From: JAOUEA01 sp963810945 | GTDB lineage: Bacteria > Actinomycetota > UBA4738 > HRBIN12 | DNA length: 64,000 bases | Direction: 5' to 3' | Assembly: GCA_963810945.1 (NCBI GenBank) | Contig: CAWEPI010000004.1 | Span: forward strand, 992,001-1,056,000 | Translations under genes and position numbers: made by a program | Shown: positions 6,981-15,831 of the stretch, piece by piece | Layout of the letters: every line of letters begins with the position of its first letter | How positions within the stretch are numbered: the stretch's first letter is position 1 | Notes under the pieces: model-generated | Told to the model about the DNA's origin: nothing | Seen by the model: the letters and a program-made list of their open reading frames with translations, nothing else | The model's database searches: none

Positions 6981-9347
6981 TCAGGCGCTGCGGCGCTCGT
7001 CCCACTCCTCGGGCGTGAGGAGCACGTCGCGCGCTTTGGAGCCCTGGCCCGGTCCGACGATCCCCTTCTCCTCGAGGAGATCCATCAATCGCCCCGCACG
7101 TGCGAATCCCACCTTCAGCTTGCGCTGCAGCATGGACGTGGAGCCCAGTTGCGAGCGGATCACCAGGTCCGCAGCCTGGTCGAGGAGGTCGTCCTCCCCG
7201 CCCAGGATCCCCCCGCCGGCCCCTCCGGCGCGCTCTCCCTCCGTCGGGGGGAGGCCGAGGCCCTCGATGTGCTGCTCGTAGACGACCTCGCGCTGGCCGC
7301 GGATGAACGCCGTGACGCCGTGGATCTCGGCCTCGGTGACCCACGCGCCCTGGAGCCGCGCAGGCTTCGAGGCGTTGGCAGGTGCGAAGAGCATGTCGCC
7401 GTGGCCGACCAGCTTCTCCGCGCCGTTCTGGTCGAGCACCACGCGGGAGTCGGCCTGCGAGGAGGTCATCAGCGCGATGCGGCTGGGGATGTTCGCTTTG
7501 ATCAGGCCGGTGACCACGTCCACGCTCGGGCGCTGGGTGGCCACAACGAGATGGATCCCGACCGCCCGGGCCATCTGCGCGATGCGGCAGATCGCGTCCT
7601 CGACGTCGCGCGGGGCGACCATCATCAGGTCGGCGAGCTCGTCGATCACGACCACGATGAAGGGCAGATGTTCGTACTTGTCCTCCATCCCCACCGGCAG
7701 GCGGAGCGTTCCGTCTCGCAGCCCCTCCTCGTACCCGTCGATGTCGCGCACGCCCACGGTGGCGAGCATCTCGTAGCGCAGCTCCATCTCGCGGCAGATC
7801 CATTGCAGGGCCTCCGCGGCGCGCTTGGGGTGCACGATCACCGGGCTGAGGAGGTGCGGCACCTCCGCGAAGTGCGACATCTCGACGCGCTTGGGGTCGA
7901 TCAGGACGAGGCGGACGTCATCGGGGGTGGTGCGCATCAGGAGCGAGGTGATGAAGCAGTTCACGAGGCTCGACTTCCCCGCACCGGTGGCGCCCGCGAT
8001 CAAGACGTGCGGCATCGTGGCGAGGTTCACCATCTGGGCCACGCCGTGGATGTCCTTGCCGAGCGCCACCTCGAGGGGATGGGTGGCCGCCCTCGCGCTC
8101 TTGGAACGCAGGATGTCTCCGAGCATCACGAAGTCGCGGTGCTTGTTGGGGACCTCGATGCCGATGGCCGAGCGGCCGGGGATCGGCGCGATGATCCGCA
8201 CGTCGGGGGTGGCGAGCGCGTAGGCGATGTCGCTCGAGAGGTTCAGCACCTTGTTGACCTTGGTGCCGGCCGCCACCTCCACCTCGTACATCGTGACGGT
8301 GGGACCGCGGTGGGCGGCCACCACCCGCGCGTCGACGCCGAACGTCGTCAGCGTGTGGCCCAGCGCCTCCATCACCAGCGCCTCGTGCTGGCCGTCGTTG
8401 GTCGAGGGAGGGGCGGTGCGCAGCAGGTCGATCGAGGGGAGCTGATAGGGCCCTGCCGACGTCGTGACGGTGCGAGCCTTCGCGGGCTTCGCGGGAGGCT
8501 CCGGCGCCGGGAGCGCGTCGTCGAACCCGGAGGCGGGCTCGGGCTCGGGAAGCACGACGACCTCGTCGTCCTCCAGACCGAGCGCCTCCAGCACCGCCTT
8601 CCGGCGGCGAGACGGCTCCTTGCGTCGCTTCGACTCGGCGGGCTCCCCCACGGTGACCATGGGGACGTCGGGCCCGGCGTGATCCGGCGCACGGGTGACG
8701 AGGGTTCCGATGAAGGCCGATCCCCGCTCCTTCACGCGCGAGAACGGGGTGCCCGTGAAGATCAGGAGCCCGAGGAGAGCGAGACCCGCATCGATCACGA
8801 ACGCACCGTAGACCGAGAGCACCTGCGAGAGCGGGTAGGCGGCCAGGGCGCCGACCAGTCCGCCCGCGTCCGCGAGCCCCGCGACGCCCTTGGCGTCGGC
8901 ATAGGGCGCGAACGGGCTCGGGTTCCCGCGGAGCAGCGAGACGATCCCGAGAGCCCCGAGGGTGAGGATGCAGGAGCCGATGAACATACGGACCCTGTCC
9001 TCGCGAGCCACGTCGCGCAGCAGGACGAGGCCCCAGTACACGCCGACGAAGGGGAAGGCGTACGCCCCGATCCCGAACGCCTCGTGGAGGCCGCGCGATA
9101 TGACGTGACCGACCGGGCCGGCCGCGTCGAACCAGACGCTCAGGACCGATAGCAGCGCGAAGACCACGAGCCCGATGCCTGCGGCGTCCCGCGCGTGCGG
9201 CGACAGGATCTGGCGGGTGGGGGTCCGCTGCGGCTTCCTGGGCGGCGCCTTCTTCCGCGACCGTCGTCGGTTGCGGTTCGTCGAGGTCGCGCGGCTGGTC
9301 TTGGAGCGCGACGACGAACGCCGCGACGGGGAAGTCTTCGTGGCCAT
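6981..9347 (-). CDS. ftsK: DNA translocase FtsK/SpoIIIE
   Basis: FtsK pumps DNA through the division septum and directs dimer resolution by XerC/D. The 788-residue protein has a basic Ser/Arg/Lys N-terminus (1-45), about four membrane helices (55-200), a variable linker, then the motor: alpha/beta domain from about 310, Walker A GATGAGKSS near 451-459, Walker B FIVVVIDELADLM near 560, and the C-terminal winged-helix gamma domain (STSMLQRKLKVGFARAGRLM) that reads KOPS. The frame is intact. A xerC-like recombinase occurs at 53.4 kb. The downstream gene on the other strand is convergent. Confidence 0.96.
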   Translation of the reverse strand: MATKTSPSRRSSSRSKTSRATSTNRNRRRSRKKAPPRKPQRTPTRQILSPHARDAAGIGLVVFALLSVLSVWFDAAGPVGHVISRGLHEAFGIGAYAFPFVGVYWGLVLLRDVAREDRVRMFIGSCILTLGALGIVSLLRGNPSPFAPYADAKGVAGLADAGGLVGALAAYPLSQVLSVYGAFVIDAGLALLGLLIFTGTPFSRVKERGSAFIGTLVTRAPDHAGPDVPMVTVGEPAESKRRKEPSRRRKAVLEALGLEDDEVVVLPEPEPASGFDDALPAPEPPAKPAKARTVTTSAGPYQLPSIDLLRTAPPSTNDGQHEALVMEALGHTLTTFGVDARVVAAHRGPTVTMYEVEVAAGTKVNKVLNLSSDIAYALATPDVRIIAPIPGRSAIGIEVPNKHRDFVMLGDILRSKSARAATHPLEVALGKDIHGVAQMVNLATMPHVLIAGATGAGKSSLVNCFITSLLMRTTPDDVRLVLIDPKRVEMSHFAEVPHLLSPVIVHPKRAAEALQWICREMELRYEMLATVGVRDIDGYEEGLRDGTLRLPVGMEDKYEHLPFIVVVIDELADLMMVAPRDVEDAICRIAQMARAVGIHLVVATQRPSVDVVTGLIKANIPSRIALMTSSQADSRVVLDQNGAEKLVGHGDMLFAPANASKPARLQGAWVTEAEIHGVTAFIRGQREVVYEQHIEGLGLPPTEGERAGGAGGGILGGEDDLLDQAADLVIRSQLGSTSMLQRKLKVGFARAGRLMDLLEEKGIVGPGQGSKARDVLLTPEEWDERRSA

Positions 9348-9405
9348 AGGCCCCTTAGCATGACGGGTTCCGACGACGAGGCAAGCAACCTCGATGGAGC
9401 GACCC

Positions 9406-11085
9406 TCAGACCTCCATGATGATGGGGAGGATGACGGGCTTGCGCTGGGTGACCTCGTTGAAGTAGCGGCCGAGGACCCGACGGATGTTCTGCTGCACCG
9501 CTGAGGGGTCGACCACCTCGGCGGCCGCGCTGTCCTCGATGGAGGCCACGACGCGGACCCGGGCCTCCTCGAGGATGTCGCCCGAGGTCTCCTCGTAGAC
9601 GAACCCGCGGTTCACGATGTCCGGCCCGCCCACCAGCTCGCCCGTCTGGGAGTCCACCGTGACCACCACGACCACCACCCCATCGCCCGCGAGCTTCCGA
9701 CGGTCCCGCAGGACCTCCCCGCCGACGTCGCCGATCCCGAGGCCGTCGACGAACGTCATGCCGGCCTCGACGCGGTCGACCTTCTCCACCCGCTCCCCCA
9801 CCTCGACGACGTCGCCGTCCTCGCAGATGATCACGTGGTCGTGCGGGATGCCGACCTCCTCGGCCAGGCGCGCGTGGTGCTGGAGGTGCCGGCGTTCGCC
9901 ATGGACCGGGATGAACCAACGCGGGCGCACGAGCGACAGCATCAACCGCAGCTCCTCGGCGGCGGCGTGGCCGCTCGCATGGACCGCGTCGGCGGGCATG
10001 TGGTACACGTCCGCGCCGGTGCGGTACAGGGCGTCCACCACGCGGTGGATCGCCGGCTCGTTGCCCGGGATCAAGCTGGAGGAGAGCACGACGGTGTCGC
10101 CCTCCTGGAGCTTCACCCACTTGTGCTGGCGGCTCGCCATCAGGCTGAGCGCGGAGTACGGCTCGCCCTGGGACCCCGTGCAGATCACCACCACCCGACC
10201 CGGGTCGAGGTCCTTCACCTCCTCGATGTCGACGACGTCGCGGTCGTCCACCTGGAGCAGGCCCAGCTGGCGCGCGGCCGCCACGCTCGTGTGCATCGAC
10301 CGGCCGAGGAACGCCACCACCCTTCCGTCGGACACGGCCGCGTTCACGATCTGCTGGACGCGATGGATGTGGCTCGAGAAGCAGGCCGCCACCACGATGT
10401 TGGGCGCGCCCGCGATGATCCGCTGCACGACCGGTCCCACGCTGCGCTCGCTGGAGGTGTAGCCGGCTTCCTCGGCGTTGGTCGAGTCGGACAGCAACAG
10501 GTGGACCCCGCCGCCGCTCGCCTCCTCGGCCAAGCCGTGCAGGTCCGTCGCGCGCCCGTCCAGCGGGGTCTGATCGATCTTGAAGTCCCCCGTGTGCAGG
10601 ATGGTGCCGAAGGGCGTGTCGACCGCCACGGCCATCCCGTCGGGGATCGAGTGGGTCACGCGCAGGAAGCGCATCGTGAACGGGCCGATCGAGGCGCCCT
10701 CGCCGGGCACGGCCGTGCGCAGATCCGCCATGTGCGCCACCCCGTGCTCGTCGAGCTTGCCGCGCAGCAACGCGAGCGTGAACGGCGTGCCGTAGACGGG
10801 GACCGGCTCCTCGAGCTCGCGCAGGAGGTACGGCAGCGCGCCGATGTGGTCCTCGTGGCCGTGCGTGAGCACCACCGCCTCGACGTCGCCGGACCGGTTC
10901 CGGACGTAGTCGAAGTCGGGGAGGACGAGGTCGATGCCCGGGAGATCGGCGGAGGGGAACGAGAGACCGACGTCGACGATCAGCAAGCGGCCGTCGAGGT
11001 CGATGCAGGCCATGTTCCGGCCGACCTCGCCGACGCCCCCGAGGAAGACGACCCGCGCGGGAGCGACGTCAGAGGAGACCGGCAT
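9406..11085 (-). CDS. rnj: Ribonuclease J
   Basis: RNase J is a metallo-beta-lactamase/beta-CASP 5'-3' exonuclease and endonuclease for mRNA and rRNA. The zinc motif HGHEDH is at residues 75-80; further metal ligands occur in HTGDFKIDQTPLDG and the beta-CASP region has GSQGEPYSALSLMA and HASGHAAAEELRLML. The C-terminal domain is complete at 559 residues. Its ATG lies 17 bp inside the end of dapA, so the two genes are coupled, an arrangement common in actinobacteria. RNase Y, PNPase and NrnA are also encoded in this window, giving a nearly complete RNA-decay set. Confidence 0.95.
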   Translation of the reverse strand: MPVSSDVAPARVVFLGGVGEVGRNMACIDLDGRLLIVDVGLSFPSADLPGIDLVLPDFDYVRNRSGDVEAVVLTHGHEDHIGALPYLLRELEEPVPVYGTPFTLALLRGKLDEHGVAHMADLRTAVPGEGASIGPFTMRFLRVTHSIPDGMAVAVDTPFGTILHTGDFKIDQTPLDGRATDLHGLAEEASGGGVHLLLSDSTNAEEAGYTSSERSVGPVVQRIIAGAPNIVVAACFSSHIHRVQQIVNAAVSDGRVVAFLGRSMHTSVAAARQLGLLQVDDRDVVDIEEVKDLDPGRVVVICTGSQGEPYSALSLMASRQHKWVKLQEGDTVVLSSSLIPGNEPAIHRVVDALYRTGADVYHMPADAVHASGHAAAEELRLMLSLVRPRWFIPVHGERRHLQHHARLAEEVGIPHDHVIICEDGDVVEVGERVEKVDRVEAGMTFVDGLGIGDVGGEVLRDRRKLAGDGVVVVVVTVDSQTGELVGGPDIVNRGFVYEETSGDILEEARVRVVASIEDSAAAEVVDPSAVQQNIRRVLGRYFNEVTQRKPVILPIIMEV

Positions 11086-11960
11086 CCTCCAGCGCCTTGC
11101 GGACCCGGTCCTTCTCCTGCTCGGTGGCCGGCACCAGCGGCAGGCGCGGGGCGCCCACCTTGCGGCCCTGCATCTCGAGCGCGGCCTTCACGCGGGATGG
11201 GGTTCGAGGTGACGAACAGCGCGTTGAACAGCGGCGAGAGCGACTCGTGGATCTTGCGCGCCGCCGCGATGTCGCCGGTCTGGATCAGGTCGATCATCTG
11301 GCGGATCTGCGGGCCCACGAGGTGGCTCGCCACGCTGACGACCCCGACCGCCCCCAGGCACACGTAGCCGAACGTCGCCCAGTCGTCCCCGGAGTAGACC
11401 TCGAAGTCCGGCACCTCGGCGATCAGCCGCGAGATGGCCTGGAAGTCCCCGGTGGAGTCCTTCACCGCGACGATGTTGGGCTGCTCGGCCAGCTGGATCA
11501 ACGTCTCGTGCTCGATGCGCGTCGCGGTGCGGCCGGGGATGTTGTACGCGATGATCGGCAGCTCGGTGGCGTCGGCCACGCGCTCGAAGTGGGCGATGAG
11601 CCCTCGCTGGGGCGGCTTGTTGTAGTACGGCGTGACCACGAGGAGCCCGTCGGCGCCGGCATCCTCGGCCGCCTGGGTGAGCTCGAGGGTCTCCGCGGTC
11701 GAGTACGTGCCTGTTCCGCAGATCAGCTTCGCCCGGCCGCGGATCGCATCGCCCACCGCGCGGAAGAGATCCGCCTTCTCCTTGTGGGTCAGCGTCGGAG
11801 ACTCACCGGTTGACCCGGCCGCCACGATGGCGTCCGACCCGCTGTCGACGAGGTAGGACGCGAGTTCCTGGGCGCCGTCGAGATCGACGGCATGGTCGTC
11901 GCGGAACGGGGTGACCATCGCCGTCACGACGGATCCGAACCTTCCGACAGGCCCTGCCAT
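11069..11960 (-). CDS. dapA: 4-hydroxy-tetrahydrodipicolinate synthase (frameshifted)
   Basis: DapA condenses pyruvate and aspartate semialdehyde, the first committed step to diaminopimelate and lysine. Key features are GSTGESPTLT, the Tyr of TPYYNKPPQRGL, and the Schiff-base Lys of IVAVKDSTGD. The ATG at 11960 follows GGAGGAGG. The frame breaks near 11192: after SNPIP the true C-terminus (VKAALEMQGRKVGAPRLPL... to TGA at 11069) continues one frame over, through an extra base in CACGCGGG. Restored length is about 296 residues, normal for DapA. dapB lies at 15.1 kb. An essential enzyme is unlikely to be truly broken. Confidence 0.92.
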
Positions 11961-12006
11961 GGGAGCTCCCTCCTCCGCCGCCTGGGGCGGCGGCTGCATC
12001 GGGCCC

Positions 12007-12012
12007 TATGCT
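12007..12012 (+). promoter_or_regulatory. -10 element for a leaderless adenosyltransferase transcript
   Basis: TATGCT ends 8 nt before the ATG at 12021. The intervening AGCTCCCG has no ribosome site, so the transcript is probably leaderless. Confidence 0.5.
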
Positions 12013-12020
12013 AGCTCCCG

Positions 12021-12576
12021 ATGCCACGCATCTACACCAAGACCGGCGACGACGGCACCACCGGCCTCCTCTACGGAGGACGGATATCCAAGTCGGATCC
12101 GGCCACGGAGGCCTACGGCACGACCGACGAGGCGGTGGCCACGCTCGGGCTCGCGCGGTCGCTCTGCGACGACGAGACGATGCGCGCGGACATCCTCACC
12201 CTGCAACGTGAGCTGTTCGTGGTGGGCGCCGACCTCGCCGCGAACCCGAAGGAACGGAAGAAGCTCACCGCGGAGGTGTCCCTCGTCACCGAAGGGATGG
12301 TGCAGCGCCTGGAGCGACGCATCGACGACCTGGTGGCGGTGCGACCCCTCCCGGAGGTGTTCATCGTGCCCGGTGCCAACCCGGGCGAGCGCGGCGCTCG
12401 ATATCGCCCGCGGCGTGGTGCGCCGAGCGGAGCGCAGGGTGGTGGATCTGGAGGAGACGGGACGCGAGGTCAACCCCGAGATCCGCCGGTACCTCAACCG
12501 GCTGAGCGATCTGATCTTCGTGCTCGCACGCTGGCAGGCGGGCGAGAGCGAGCCGGCGAGCCGCACCGACGTCTGA
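12021..12576 (+). CDS. PduO-type cob(I)alamin adenosyltransferase (frameshifted)
   Basis: The enzyme transfers adenosyl from ATP to cob(I)alamin to make coenzyme B12. The N-terminal MPRIYTKTGDDGTTGLLYGG is the ATP-binding signature of the PduO/MMAB type, and the C-terminal ARGVVRRAERRVV, NPEIRRYLNRLSDLIFVLAR supplies the second conserved block. The two blocks are in different frames: after FIVPGANP an extra base near 12384 must be removed to continue with SAALDIARG. Restored length is about 184 residues, as expected. No cobalamin-dependent enzyme is visible in the window. Family assignment is firm; the frameshift is probably an assembly error. Confidence 0.88.
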
Positions 12577-12590
12577 GCGTTCCTGCGACC

Positions 12591-12603
12591 GACCGGGCCG
12601 GTC
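12591..12603. terminator. Short palindrome between convergent genes
   Basis: GACCG-GGC-CGGTC is a 5-bp perfect inverted repeat in the 32-bp gap between the adenosyltransferase and the convergent lipoprotein gene. It may act as a bidirectional terminator, although no T-tract follows. Confidence 0.35.
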
Positions 12604-12608
12604 CGATC

Positions 12609-13094
12609 TCAGCCCGAGGGGCTCGCGGAACCGACCGGCACGGGCGCCATCGCCCCCAGGTTCTCGTCGCCCAGGAGGAACACGATCAAGCCCACGCTCT
12701 GTTCGTTCACCTTGTCCGGGAAGGTCACCTTGAACGACGCCGTCTGCCCGTTCGCGACCGGCGCCGCCTGGTCCACCGAGGCGTCGAAGCGCTCGTCTCC
12801 GCCCGTGATCGCGTAGAGGGAGGGTGCGCCCATATCCGCTCCCGAGTCGTTGGTCACCTCGAGCGTGCCGCTGCTACCCGTGAGCTTCAACGCGGCGGTG
12901 ATCCCGGCGAAGGAGTATCCATATTCGCCCGGCTTGAAGTGCACCTCCTCGTTGGAGGTGACCGGGCCCTCGCCGGAGACACCTGACCCCGGAGTCGACG
13001 ACGTGACCTGTGGGTTGTCGTGGGTGCACGCGGGGAGCGCGATGGCGAGCGCCGCCAGGGCGAGCACGAGGAGGGTTCGACGTAGGGGACGCAC
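12609..13094 (-). CDS. Putative lipoprotein of unknown function
   Basis: The 161-residue product starts at a GTG with a lipoprotein signal peptide: basic RPLRR, hydrophobic LLVLALAALAIA, and lipobox LPAC, so it should be lipid-anchored outside the membrane. The mature part looks like a small beta-sandwich: a GPVTSNEEVHFKPGEYGYSF segment, then a domain resembling extracellular copper-chaperone-like or DUF-type folds, but I see no Met/His metal cluster and assign no function. It is divergent from the SixA-like gene, with starts 42 bp apart. Confidence 0.7.
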   Translation of the reverse strand: MRPLRRTLLVLALAALAIALPACTHDNPQVTSSTPGSGVSGEGPVTSNEEVHFKPGEYGYSFAGITAALKLTGSSGTLEVTNDSGADMGAPSLYAITGGDERFDASVDQAAPVANGQTASFKVTFPDKVNEQSVGLIVFLLGDENLGAMAPVPVGSASPSG

Positions 13095-13135
13095 GGCTGC
13101 GGCATGATACGCGAACCGATCGAGGAAGGATCCTG

Positions 13136-13607
13136 GTGCGACAGTTGGAGCTTCGACGCCACGCCCGGCGTGATCCGCATGCCGACCGGCTCTCTCCCGA
13201 GGGTCGCGCGCAGGCGGAGGACGTGGGACGCACGGCGCGCGCGACCTATGCCATGGTCTTCGTCTCGCCGGCCGCGCGCGCGGCGGAGACCGCCGCGTGG
13301 CTCCTGCGCGGCGCCGGGCAGCAGCTCCCCGAGCACGAGGTGATCCCGGGCCTCGCGGGAGCCGACGCGAGCGGCGGCAGCCCCGACGGGATGGCCGCCG
13401 GGGTGCGGGCCCTCCTCGCGGAGGGTGCCCGAGGGCGGACGGGGCCTGGCCGTCAGCCACACGCCGTTCGTCGAACGTGCGGCGGCAGGCCTGACGGGCC
13501 ACGAGGTGGAACCGATGGCGGAGTGCGAGGGCCTCCTCGTCACGGCCGACGGGGAGCGCCTCACGGTGGAGGAACTCCGCCTCGCCGGGCCCGCGGACCA
13601 TGCATGA
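13136..13607 (+). CDS. SixA-like histidine phosphatase (frameshifted)
   Basis: This small protein belongs to the histidine phosphatase (phosphoglycerate mutase-like) superfamily. The RH motif is in LELRRHARRDPHADRLSPEG, AETAAWLL follows the second Arg, and the second catalytic His lies in LAVSHTPFVE. A GAGGAAGG site precedes the GTG at 13136. The frame shifts near 13423, where GAGGGTG stands for GAGGTG; removing one G joins both halves into about 156 residues, the usual SixA size. Its TGA overlaps the ATG of the LysE gene. The target phosphohistidine protein is unknown. Confidence 0.75.
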
Positions 13608-14245
13608 GCGGCTGGTCCGACCACATCGTCCCCGCGTTCCTGCTCGGCGCCGCGCTCGGCGCCGCGCCCGGGCCCGTGCAGCTGCTCATCCTGTCCGAGA
13701 CCGCCCGGGGCGGGCTCGGGCGTGGCCTGCGCGTGATGCTGGGAGCCAACGGGGCGCTGCTCGCGGTCATGGTCGCGCTCGCCTTCGGGTTCTCGGCCCT
13801 CGCCCCGAGCGAAGCCGTCCTGCGCGGGCTGCGGATCGTCGGCGGCGGGTTCCTGGTCTTCATCGCCGTGGAGGAGTTGCGGACGCTGCGGGCCGAGGCC
13901 GGCGGTGACGAGGAGCGACGCAGGACCTTGCCGGGCGCCTCCCTCGGACCCACCGCGCGCGGCGTGGTCTCGGTGATCGTGAATCCCGGAGCCTGGATCT
14001 TCTTCGCCACGACGGCATCGTCGGTGGTGGCCGAGGCCACGGCCTCGAGCGGGCGTCAGGCCGCGGTCCTCGCGAGCCTCGCGATGACCCTCGGGGTGTC
14101 CGCCACCGACCTCACCACGACGTTGATCGGGACGGGTGGGCGCGCCGTGGCGGGCGAGCGGGGTCTGCGATGGATCCGGACGGGGCTCGCCGTGGCCCTC
14201 TTGGCGATCGGCCTGGCGTTCGTCGTCCAGGGCCTCCGCGGCTGA
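13604..14245 (+). CDS. LysE-family translocator
   Basis: It is a 213-residue membrane protein with about six hydrophobic helices. The LysE/RhtB family exports amino acids and similar small molecules. The family hallmark GAALGAAPGPVQLLIL lies in helix 1, and SVIVNPGAWIFFATTAS (the NP motif) lies near residue 125. The start overlaps the SixA-like stop by 4 bp, so they form a two-gene operon. The transported substrate cannot be deduced. Confidence 0.82.
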   Translation: MSGWSDHIVPAFLLGAALGAAPGPVQLLILSETARGGLGRGLRVMLGANGALLAVMVALAFGFSALAPSEAVLRGLRIVGGGFLVFIAVEELRTLRAEAGGDEERRRTLPGASLGPTARGVVSVIVNPGAWIFFATTASSVVAEATASSGRQAAVLASLAMTLGVSATDLTTTLIGTGGRAVAGERGLRWIRTGLAVALLAIGLAFVVQGLRG

Positions 14246-14249
14246 GGGG

Positions 14250-15038
14250 CTACCGGAGGTCCTCGAACACGTCGGACAGCACACGCTCCCCGAGAGCGCG
14301 TGCCGGCCAGGCCACCACGTGCGTCTCCCGGCTCAACACCCGGCGTTCCACCTCCTCGGGCAGGTCGGCCATGTCGTTGGCCTGCGTGCGGTGCTCCCGG
14401 AGGGCGGCCGCCTTGCGATCCGCCACCTCGCCGCAGTCCACGTCCACGCCGATGGTCTCGTCCGCGACGCCGCGTGGTTGGTAGAGCTTCGGATGTTCGA
14501 GGTCGATCGGCTCCTGTCCCGTCGCGACGAGGAGTTCGTTGAACTCGACCATCGCGGAGGCCGGCAGCGAGTCGTGCAGGAGCCTGCGCAGACCCGCGCC
14601 CGGCTCCTCGCGCACCCGGTGGAACGCCGCGGAGGCCGCCCTGCCGGTCGTGATGTGATCGGGATGGCCGGTGATGCCCTCGGGCCCGAACGTGATCACG
14701 ACGTCGGGGCGCTCGTCCAGCAGGACCTCGGCGATCCTGCCCACCAGCTCTTCGAACGGGATCTCCGCGACGCCGCCGTCGCGGTAGCGGAAGAACTCGT
14801 GGCGGTCGGGCTCGCGCCCGAGCGCGATCCACGACCGACGGTCCTCCTCCTCGCGCACCGCGCCGAGGGTCTCGCGGGTGGCGAGCGCGGGATCGGCGAT
14901 CTCGCCCGCCTCTCCGCTCGTGACGTGGATCAGCGTGAAGCGGAACCGTGGGTCCTCGGCGTGCAGCGCCACGGTTCCCGAGCACCCGAAGGTGTCGTCG
15001 TCGGGGTGCGCGACGACCACGGCGAGATGCCCGCTCAC
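14250..15038 (-). CDS. PIG-L/LmbE family deacetylase
   Basis: It is a zinc-dependent N-acetylglucosamine-type deacetylase. The zinc motif AHPDDDTFGCSG is at the N-terminus (residues 10-21) and the partner GPEGITGHPDHITTGR is near 140. Actinobacterial relatives include MshB and Mca of mycothiol metabolism, which have this fold and length (262 residues here), but nothing here proves a thiol substrate. The GTG at 15038 has GGAGAAG upstream. It is convergent with LysE and lies downstream of dapB, separated by a small tandem repeat. Confidence 0.85.
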   Translation of the reverse strand: MSGHLAVVVAHPDDDTFGCSGTVALHAEDPRFRFTLIHVTSGEAGEIADPALATRETLGAVREEEDRRSWIALGREPDRHEFFRYRDGGVAEIPFEELVGRIAEVLLDERPDVVITFGPEGITGHPDHITTGRAASAAFHRVREEPGAGLRRLLHDSLPASAMVEFNELLVATGQEPIDLEHPKLYQPRGVADETIGVDVDCGEVADRKAAALREHRTQANDMADLPEEVERRVLSRETHVVAWPARALGERVLSDVFEDLR

Positions 15039-15050
15039 GTCTTCTCCGAT

Positions 15051-15105
15051 CTTGGCCCGATCATCGCCCGATCATGGCCCGATCCTGGCCGCATCACGGC
15101 CGTTC
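15051..15105. repeat. Degenerate tandem repeat, five 11-bp units
   Basis: Five consecutive 11-bp units of pattern cNtggcccgat (CTTGGCCCGAT, CATCGCCCGAT, CATGGCCCGAT, CCTGGCCGCAT, CACGGCCGTTC) fill the space between the PIG-L start and the dapB stop. The first three are nearly identical and the last two diverge. The array covers the final codon region of dapB and the PIG-L upstream region, so copy-number change could alter PIG-L expression. Confidence 0.8.
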
Positions 15106-15831
15106 AGGCTCCATCAGGGCGTCCAGCCCGACGACGAGCCCCGGGGGCCGTGCCACGACCGCCTTGACGGCCAGGAGGACGCCCGGCATGAACGCGGTCC
15201 GGTCGGTGGTGTCGTGGCGGATCGTGAGCGTCTGCCCCGCCCCACCGAAGATGACCTCCTGGTTGGCGACGATGCCCGGCAGGCGCACCGAATGGATCGG
15301 GATCTCGACGGCTCCGTCGTCGCGGGCGTCCACGATCCGGCGCGCGGTCGCGCGCGCCGTGCCGCTCGGCGCGTCCCGCTTGGCCGGGTGGTGATACTCG
15401 ACGATCTCCACGTCGGGGAGATATCGCGCCGCCTCCGCCGCGAACCGCATCATCAGGACGGCCCCGATCGCGAGGTTGGGGGCGACGAAGACGCACACGC
15501 GATCCTGGGTACCCCACGCGGGGTCGATCTCGAAGCCCGTGCTGCCCTCCACCACGTGCATCCCGTGATCGATGCCCCACGCGACGTGCTCCGGCGCCCA
15601 CGTGGGACCGGTGAAGTCCACCAGCACCTCGGCCCCGGCCTCGGCCAGCGCGGCGAGCTCCCCCGCCGCGACGACGGTGGAGCCCTCGAGCCCGAGGAGC
15701 CCACTGAGCGGGGCCCCGGCCGCGGAGCGGCTCACGGCCGCCACGAGCTCCAGCTCAGGGTCGTCGTACACCGCCCGGCAGACCTCGCGGCCCATCTTGC
15801 CGGTGGCCCCGACCACCCCGACGCGGATCAC
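15094..15831 (-). CDS. dapB: 4-hydroxy-tetrahydrodipicolinate reductase
   Basis: DapB reduces the DapA product with NAD(P)H towards diaminopimelate. The nucleotide-binding loop GVVGATGKMGREV is at the N-terminus and the catalytic block EYHHPAKRDAPSGTA is near residue 135. Length is 245 residues, normal. The GTG at 15831 is chosen because AAGGAGG lies 7 nt upstream, and it overlaps the M16 peptidase stop (GTGA). dapA lies 3.9 kb away on the same strand. Confidence 0.95.
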   Translation of the reverse strand: MIRVGVVGATGKMGREVCRAVYDDPELELVAAVSRSAAGAPLSGLLGLEGSTVVAAGELAALAEAGAEVLVDFTGPTWAPEHVAWGIDHGMHVVEGSTGFEIDPAWGTQDRVCVFVAPNLAIGAVLMMRFAAEAARYLPDVEIVEYHHPAKRDAPSGTARATARRIVDARDDGAVEIPIHSVRLPGIVANQEVIFGGAGQTLTIRHDTTDRTAFMPGVLLAVKAVVARPPGLVVGLDALMEPERP

